Assembly (NCBI RefSeq): GCF_038502225.1
Contig: NW_027195526.1
Location: 107,001 to 171,000, forward strand
Source of the DNA: Cherax quadricarinatus
Lineage: Eukaryota; Arthropoda; Malacostraca; Decapoda; Parastacidae
Reading direction: 5' to 3'
DNA: 64,000 nt
Position 1 is the stretch's first letter. Each line of letters starts with the position of its first letter. Below, one piece after another: positions 58,131-64,000 of the stretch. The notes under the pieces were generated by a model. That model saw only the letters and a program-made list of their open reading frames with translations. It was not told the origin of the DNA and made no database searches. Made by a program: the position numbers and the translations under genes.

Positions 58131-60142
58131 ATGGGCCCCAAGAAAGCTTGTAGTGCCAACCCTTCGAGAAAAAAGGTGCTAATGACTATTGAAATGAAGA
58201 AAGAGATAATTGCAAAGTACGAAAGTGGAGTGCGTGTGTCAGAGCTGGCCAGGTTGTATACAAAACCCCAATCAACCATCACTACTATAGTGACCAGGAA
58301 AACGGCAATCAAGGAAGCTGTTGTTGCAAAAGGTGTAACTGTGTTTTTGAAACAGAGACCGCAAGTGTTAGAAGATGTTGAGAGACTGTTATTGGTGTGG
58401 ATAAACAAAAAACAAATAGCAGGAGATAGCATCTCTCAAGCGATCATTTGTGAAAAGGCTAGGAAGTTGCATGACGATTTAATTAGAAAAATGCCTGCAA
58501 CTAGTGGTGATATGAGTGAATTTAAGGCCAGCAAAGGTTGGTTTGAAAGATTTAAGAATCGTAGTGGCATACATAGTGTGATTAGGCATGGTGAGGCTGC
58601 CAGTTCGGACCAAAAAGCAGCTGAAAAATATGTGAAGGAATTCAAGGATTACATAGACAGTGAAGAATTGAAACCTGAACAAGTGTTTAATTGCGACGAA
58701 ACAGGCCTGTTTTGGAAGAAATTGCCAAGCAGGGCGGGCCTACATTACTCAGGAAGAAAAGGCACTCCCAGGACATAAGCCTATCAAAGACAGGCTTACT
58801 CTTCTGATGTGTGCCAATGCTAGTGGTGATTGCAAAGTGAAGCCTTTATTGGTGTATCACTCAGAAACTCCCAGAGCGCTCAGGCAAAAGAATATCCTCA
58901 AGGCTAATTTGTGTGCTGTGGAGGGCAAACAGTAAGGCATGGGTCACTAGGGACTTTTTCTATGACTGGTTACACCATGCATTTGCCCCCAATGTGAAAA
59001 ATTACCTAACTGAAAAGAAATTAGACCTTAAGTGCCTCCTGGTATTAGACAATGCTCCTGGTGATCCTTCAGACTTGGCAGAGCGACTTTCTAGAGACAT
59101 GAGCTTCATTAAGGTCAAGTTTTTGCCTCCTAATACCACTCCTCTCCTGCAGCCCATGGACCAGCAGGTCATTTCCAACTTCAAGAAACTGTGCACAAAA
59201 GTTATGTTTCAAAAGTGCTTTGAAGTGACCACAGACACTCGATTGACTCTAAAGGAGTTTTGGAAGGATCACTTTAATCCTTAAATGGTCCAAACGTATA
59301 TATACGTTTTTTCAACATCTGAAAGTATGTAAAAAAATGTAGAACTTCTTTTTTGTTTTACATTTGAAAACGCGTAAAAAAAAACTTTTATCTACATTTT
59401 TTTTGTTATATTTGAAAATATGTAAAAAAAAGTAGATCTATTTTTGTAGCAATACGAATTTGAACGTCGCTCTGTTTGGATCGTTTAAGGGTTAATATCC
59501 TCAATTGTGTAAACCTTATAGGTAAGGCTTGGGAGGGAGTGACTAAGAGGACCTTGAACTTTGCTTGGAAAAAACTGTGGCCAGACTGTGTAGACAAAAG
59601 GGATTTTGAAGGGTTTGAGGCTAACCCTGGGAATCCTATGCCAATTGAGGAATCCATTGTGGCATTGGGGAAGTCCTTGGGGTTGGAGGTTAGTGGGGAG
59701 GATGTGGAAGAGTTGGTGGAGGAGGACAATGACGAACTAACCACTGATGAGCTGCTAGATCATCTTCAACAGCAAGAGGCCAGACCTGAGGAAACCGCTT
59801 CGGAGGAGGGGAGAGAGAAATTGAAGAAGTTGCCTACTTCACAGATTAAAGAAATGTGTACAATGTGGAGAAAGGTGAAAAACCTTTATGGATGACAATC
59901 ACCCTCACACAGCTATTGCAAGTCGTGCTGGTGACTATTACAATGACGATGTTGTGAACCACTTTAGAAAAGTCATAAAGGAACGAGAGGTACAGGCCTC
60001 TATGGACAGATATGTTGTGCGACAGAAGTCCAGTGACTCTGAAGCTGGTCCTAGTGGCATTAAAAGAAGAAGGGAAGTAACCCCGGAAAAGGACTTGCTA
60101 CCTCAAGTCCTAATGGAAGGGGATTCCACTTCTAAACAATAA
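58131..60142 (+). pseudogene. Tigger transposase, nearly complete but frameshifted
   Basis: Cut-and-paste transposase. ATG at 58131 in GTCACCATGGG. N-terminal CENP-B domain: MTIEMKKEIIAKYESGVRVS, ELARLYTKPQSTITTIV; second DNA-binding half GWFERFKNRSGIH. DDE domain: FNCDETGLFW, then (after a 5-base insertion near 58735) TYITQEEKALPG, LLMCANASGDCKVKPLL, (frameshift near 58915) RDFFYDWLHHAF, LLVLDNAPGDPS, LLQPMDQQVI, so all three catalytic Asp are present. The short MITE splits HFN and ILNCVN. The C-terminus is acidic (EELVEEDNDELTTDELLDHL) and, after another shift, ends DSTSKQ. Confidence 0.85.
59274..59495. mobile_element. Short TTAA MITE in the transposase
   Basis: TTAATCCTTAAATGGTCC at the left, GGATCGTTTAAGGGTTAA at the right. 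Contains GTATATATAC near the left and GTAGATCTAT near the right. Removing it with one TTAA gives CACTTTAATATCCTC, an in-frame HFNIL. Confidence 0.88.
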
Positions 60143-60192
60143 GTTTGACACTCTCCCCTCCTCCCATGCCATCAATCATCACCAGATCTTCA

Positions 60193-61271
60193 TTAACCCT
60201 TTCAGGGTCCGTCCCGTAGATCTACGGCTTTACGTTCAGTGTCCAAACCGTAGATCTACGTCATGAGCTCAGCTCACTCTGATAAACTGTGAGTGGTAAA
60301 TTTGGGCCTAGATATGAGAGAATACATCTATGTGGTATGTGTGCACTACATAAAACAAATCCTGCAGCACACTGTGTATAATGAGAGGAAAAAAACTGAG
60401 ACCGTGATTTTCGATTAAAACAGCGACTTTGCAGTGTTTTTTTGTATGTTTTTTATAGTTGTATTTGTGATTTCTTGGTCTCATTTGATAGAATGGAAGA
60501 CATATTACAGAAATAGAGATAATTTTGATTGGTTTTAGCACTGGAAATGGCTTGAAACTGAGCTCAAAGTGGCGAAAATGTTAAATTTTTGCCGATGTTC
60601 AAGAGTAAACAAACGACCTCACACGTCTAATACACGCCAGCTGGTGGGTCTAATATACATTCATAAATGTGGTGATGATATTTATACAATTATTACAATA
60701 TTGCATAACAGTAAATCTTGTATTTTTTGGTGTGAATAAAAATTCATTATGTGAATAAAAAATCAAAATGGAATTTATTTGTAAAGCCTCAAAACGTAAC
60801 TAATGAACAGAGGAAATGTTAATTTAGTGCCAGGAATACCTACATTGTTTATTCTGGATCCTATTTTGAAATTGGAATATTTTGAACTTTGTGTTAAATT
60901 GGCCAAATTACCAATTTCCGGTCACTTTATTTTGTAGTTGAAACAGTTGACTTGGCGATTTCTTGTGCTCAATCGATAGAATAGAAGTAATCCTAGTGAA
61001 ATAGCTAAGAATTTGGTCGACTGGAATAATGTAATTGGCCTAAAATGGGAGTCAAAGTCGGCAAAATCGCCGATTCGTAAATATCGCTGACACATCAAAA
61101 TTCACGAGAGCATAATTTCGTCAATTTCCCATCAAATTTCGTACTTTTTGTTTTATTACATTCACAAAAAGATTCTCTACCATTTCATAAGAAAAAAATA
61201 ATTTTTTTTTTTAAATTCTTGGACACTGGGGCACCACTTCAGATTTTGGCCTTGGACCCTGAAAGGGTTAA
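60193..61271 (+). mobile_element. TTAA element (GATC type) in the second Tigger
   Basis: TTAA flanks, ends CCCTTTCAGGGTCC and GGACCCTGAAAGGG; GTAGATCTAC twice, 34 bases apart. The best-preserved GATC-type copy here. Confidence 0.9.
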
Positions 61272-61901
61272 AGGTAAGTGTCATGTATTCTATTGTTAGT
61301 AGAGTACTACAAACTGTGCATGTCTTCTTCAGTTTGTGTGCATTAAACTTAATATTTCATGTGGTAAAGTTTTTTTTTTTCATACTTTTGGGTGTCTTGC
61401 ATGGATTAATTTGATTTCCATTATGAATATCTTATGGGGAAAATTAATTCGCCTTTCAATAATTTTGGCATACGATGAGCTCTCAGGAACGGATTAATAT
61501 CAAATATCGGGGGTCCACTGTATTTGCGGTTTCTGTTTTGTAAGCATACTTGCACCTTTCGCAACAACAGCTTCCTTGTCTTCCTTTTTGTTGGCAAAGA
61601 TAGTCCCGATGGTTGAACGGGGTTCATTATATAACCTGGCCAACTCGGAGACACGCACTCCACTTTCGTATTTTGCGATGATCTCTTTCTTCAGTTCAAT
61701 AGTATTTCTCACCCTCTTTACCACAAGGCTGGCACTGGAAGCTTTCTTTGGGCCCATGGTGCTTATTTAGCAGTTACAAGCACTAAAAACTATGGAATAA
61801 TACAAAATATATTGTATGTATGCGTGGAATCGTCCTCACTGGCCTATAAACAATTGCACACTGTTGTTAGGTAAGACACATATGCAACAGTTAGGTATCT
61901 T

Positions 61902-61950
61902 TATTTCGAAACGTTTCGCCTACACAGTAGGCTTCTTCAGTCGAGTACAG
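61902..61950 (-). ncRNA. Hammerhead-ribozyme-like motif, foldback 2 left arm
   Basis: Reverse strand: TACTCGA, CTGAAGA, stem II GCCTAC-TGT-GTAGGC, GAAACGTT, TCGAAATAAA. Stem I can form TCGA/TCGA. CTGANGA permits any base at position 7, so CTGAAGA fits. Stem II differs from foldback 1 with pairing kept. Confidence 0.48.
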
Positions 61951-62201
61951 AAAAGTTGATAGAAGCAGAAGATACTTGAAGACGATGTAATCAGTCCATC
62001 ACCCTTGAAGTTTTGAGGTGGTCAGTCCCTCAGTCTGGAGAAGAGTATTCTTCCATAGTCTGAAGCAATAGTCTGAAGCATATTGCTTCAGACTATGGAA
62101 CAATACTCTTCTCCAGACTGAGGGACTGACCACCTCAAAACTTCAAGGGTGATGGACTGATTACATCGTCTTCAAGTATCTTCTGCTTCTATCAACTTTT
62201 C

Positions 62202-62250
62202 TGTACTCGACTGAAGAAGCCTACTGTGTAGGCGAAATGTTTCGAAATAA
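62202..62250 (+). ncRNA. Hammerhead-ribozyme-like motif, foldback 2 right arm
   Basis: Same as the left arm except GAAATGTT in place of GAAACGTT, which turns one stem III pair into T.G. Confidence 0.42.
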
Positions 62251-62489
62251 AGATACCTAACTGTTGCATATGTGCCTTATCTAACAACCTGTCGGTATTT
62301 TATACCATTTTAATTGTACACTGGCTGTACATGGAGTACGGCTGGGCGGCTCAGGCCATGCAGAAACGTTCGAGACGAATTTCCTTAACCGAGTTTTTTT
62401 CAGTAACCGAGCCAATATTTTGAAGCAAAAACATGCTGCTATCTGTTTTTTTGTTATCCGACGACGCGATTACCCGAGGGTCCACTGTA

Positions 62490-62825
62490 TAGTTCACTCA
62501 TTACTTACCTTAAAATATTTGTAGTCTTAATGCAGGGTCAGAGATGAGTAAGTGAGATAAAACGAATAAACAAGAGAGAGAGAGAGAGAGAGAATGAGTA
62601 CACGAGAGAGGACAGGCGCGGAGTTTTGTAAACAAACCAGGCATATGCATCTGGTTTGTGTACAAGTTACATTGTGTTCAAGCTGTCTCCATGTTGATAC
62701 AGTAGAACAAATAAAGAGCAACACTCCCATTCTCATGTAACACCATTTTTAGAAGAATTCATGCTCTGAGTAAAGGCATATGAAAGGAATAATTTTCTAC
62801 AGTTATCCCCAGTTATATTATAGTA
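62490..62825. other. Spacer with (GA)n
   Basis: Begins with the phrase CACTCATTACTTACCTTAAA shared with 53939. (GA)n at 62571-62592. No gene seen. Confidence 0.45.
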
Positions 62826-63440
62826 CAGTGGACCCCCAGATTAAGTCGTCATTGGAATAAGTAATATCAGGATTAAGTAACATTTTTTCGTCAAAATATT
62901 GGCTCGGTGAACATCATTGAACTCGGTATAAGTCATTCGTCCGGAACGTGTCCATGTGGCCAGAGCAGCCCCGTCACTCCATGTACAGCCAGTGTGCCAT
63001 TGTTTACCAGCCAGTGAGGACAATCCCATGCATTCATACGATACATTATGTATTATTCCATTCTTTTTAGTGCTTGTAACTGCTAAATAAGCCACCATGG
63101 GCCCGAAGAAAGCTAGTGCCAGCCAGCCCTTTGGTAAAGGGATGAGAGAGAGGGGAGAATGTGCCTTTTTCAGTGATTCTGCAATATGTACGATACTAAA
63201 GCAGCAGAAGTCGATAAAGGCTATAGCATCAGCCAGCAATAAAATTCAGCATTAACAGTGTAGCAAGTTAAGTGATTAATCGATAGAAAAAGGACAGCAC
63301 GAAACTGACTCCTCCATTGTTGTTGGAGATATATAGGGCTACTGACTAACACCACCGCCTCTACTGCCTCTGCTGCTGCCTTCACCACCATGTAAGGCTT
63401 ATCTTCCAGTGGCCCTTATACACCCAACAACAAACAACAC
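62826..63440 (+). mobile_element. Tigger 5' region, internally deleted
   Basis: TA|CAGTGGACCCCCAGATTAAG. The 5' UTR and MGPKKASASQPFGKG (ATG at 63097) match other Tiggers; the frame then jumps to the GAGAGAGGGGAGAATGTGCC derivative shared with 25375 and 35185. Cut off by foldback 3. Confidence 0.78.
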
Positions 63441-63478
63441 GTAAAGTAAAAGGACACAAGTGCAACTAATGTGACATT

Positions 63479-63525
63479 TTATTGTGGCAACGTTTCGCTC
63501 TCCAGGAGCTTTGTCAAGCCGATAC
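63479..63525 (-). ncRNA. Hammerhead-like motif, foldback 3 left arm
   Basis: Reverse strand: TATCGGC, TTGACAA where the others have CTGANGA, stem II GCTC-CTGGA-GAGC, GAAACGTT, GCCACAATA. GGC/GCC forms stem I. See findings for the position 3/8 change. Confidence 0.4.
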
Positions 63526-63941
63526 AAACAGTATGTGGACACAGAGGATATATAAAGGCTGAGAGTGAGGTGCAATACTAGTGAGGTACCATTTCAATGT
63601 TCACTAGTGGTAGTGGTAGTTGTAGTAGTAGTAGTAGTAGTGACAAAAGTTGTAGTAGTAGTAGTAATACAATATGGTAGAGCAATTAATTCGTACATGA
63701 GTAAAAGGATATAAAAGCTATTACTTGGGTAACATAAAAATAGGTTGGACAAGTAATAGTTTTTATATCCTTTTACTCATGTATGAATTAATTGCTCTAC
63801 CATATTGTATTACTAGTACTACTACAACTTTTGTCACTACTACTACTACTACGACTACCACTACTGAACATCGAAATGGTACCTCACTAGTATTGCACCT
63901 CACTCTCAGCCTTTATATACCCTCTGTGTCCATATACTGTT

Positions 63942-63990
63942 TGTATCGGCTTGACAAAGCTCCTGGAGAGCGAAACGTTGCCACAATAAA
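63942..63990 (+). ncRNA. Hammerhead-like motif, foldback 3 right arm
   Basis: Identical core to the left arm: TATCGGC, TTGACAA, GCTC-CTGGA-GAGC, GAAACGTT, GCCACAATA. Confidence 0.4.
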
Positions 63991-64000
63991 ATGTCACATT

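Larger units (their letters stand above)
57960..61520 (+). mobile_element. Second Tigger, nested in the large Tigger
   Basis: Plus-strand Tigger with a nearly complete transposase. Right end ATATCGGGGGTCCACTG|TA at 61520. The left terminal repeat (about 100 bases) is missing: the sequence starts in the 5' UTR near TTCGTCCGAGACGTGTCC. It holds a short TTAA MITE in its coding region and a long TTAA element in its 3' UTR. Confidence 0.8.
55440..61757 (-). pseudogene. Transposase of the large Tigger, in pieces
   Basis: Piece 1 (61757-61523): MGPKKASSASLVVKRVRNTI, ELKKEIIAKYESGVRVSELA, RLYNEPRSTIGTI, a CENP-B helix-turn-helix. Piece 2 (57955-57900): KMPPNSARIDEF. Piece 3 (56817-56703): KASKGWFERFKNCRGIHSVI, RHGEAASSDKKAAEKYVQD. 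Piece 4 (55637-55444): GYIEAEKLKAQHVFSCDETG, LFWKKMPNRTYITQEEKALP with the first catalytic Asp. Pieces 2-3 and 3-4 join at TTAA within E-F-K-A and D-L-K-G codons. The later catalytic residues are missing. Confidence 0.75.
61866..62311. mobile_element. Foldback element 2, Penelope-type
   Basis: Near-perfect palindrome with arms of about 190 bases and a centre at about 62085 (GTCTGAAGCATATTGCTTCA). The right arm is followed by AACCTGTCGGTATTTTATAC, the same ending as foldback 1. It splits the large Tigger's 5' UTR; AATTG.(CA)CACTG lies on both sides as an imperfect target duplication. Confidence 0.65.
54118..62487 (-). mobile_element. Large nested Tigger, minus strand
   Basis: Left end TA|CAGTTGACCCTCGGGTAAC and right end GATTACCCGAGGGTCCACTG|TA form the terminal repeats of one minus-strand Tigger. 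Its transposase begins at 61757, is cut at about 61523, and continues at 57955-56702, 56817-55642 and 55637-55440. Insertions in it: second Tigger (57960-61520), two TTAA elements (55638-56702, 56818-57900) and two foldbacks (54331-55370, 61866-62311). About 40 codons are missing at the inner Tigger's left edge. Confidence 0.78.
63441..64000. mobile_element. Foldback element 3, Penelope-type, runs off right edge
   Basis: Palindrome centred near 63745. Arms share GGCAACGTTTCGCTCTCCAG, AGGTGCAATACTAGTGAGGT, (TAG)n and ATATCCTTTTACTCATGTA. The right arm reaches the window end at AATAAAATGTCACATT, so the 3' unit end and target duplication are not visible. Confidence 0.65.

Overview
This is eukaryotic, repeat-saturated DNA with almost no host coding sequence. 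Tigger/pogo elements with TA target sites, TTAA-flanked non-autonomous elements, several LINE families with endonuclease and reverse transcriptase, tRNA-derived SINEs, Penelope-type foldback elements and very long micro- and minisatellites together suggest an arthropod. From remembered repeat families (the GGCCTGGTCACAGACCGGGCC tail, the GGGCCACCCTGCC LINE tail, the GCGAAACGTTTC foldbacks) a decapod crustacean is most likely. That assignment is inference.

Layout. 1-2558: 3' part of LINE A, open to the left edge. 2780-6367: a Tigger split by LINE B. 6412-8070: a Tigger-type element filled by a 21-bp minisatellite. 8894-15131: TTAA elements, a Tigger, a SINE. 15350-17303: second LINE A. 18534-25000: LINE D (minus strand) with a TTAA element in its reading frame, then long (TA)n arrays and MITEs. 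25006-27990: Tigger fragment and nested TTAA elements. 27990-37310: a fossil Jerky-like transposon opened by a SINE, a MITE, a 21-bp coding minisatellite and a LINE B copy that itself carries a SINE, an unknown element holding LINE C, and another Tigger. 38054-40293: second LINE D with an LTR-like insert. 40617-41687: TTAA element. 43313-44926: C2H2 zinc-finger gene (minus), the only good candidate host gene, with a zinc-finger fragment and 14-bp minisatellite downstream. 47290-48722: 19-bp minisatellite. 48723-50944: mostly unassigned. 50945-53648: LINE B relative, TTAA element and SINE. 54118-62487: one minus-strand Tigger carrying two foldbacks, two TTAA elements and a complete second Tigger. 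62826-64000: another Tigger fragment and a foldback running off the right edge.

How the parts work together. Most sequence is explained by insertion into insertion, and the order of events can often be read from TA or TTAA target duplications and reading frames that rejoin. The strongest unusual signals are: (1) paired 10-bp palindromes at fixed 34-bp offset in the TTAA elements, whose central bases differ between copies but match within a copy; (2) hammerhead-ribozyme-like cores in three foldback families, one with a compensatory-looking change at the 3/8 positions; (3) LINE B and a SINE sharing the same 3' tail; (4) a 21-bp minisatellite that is an in-frame amplification of transposase codons.
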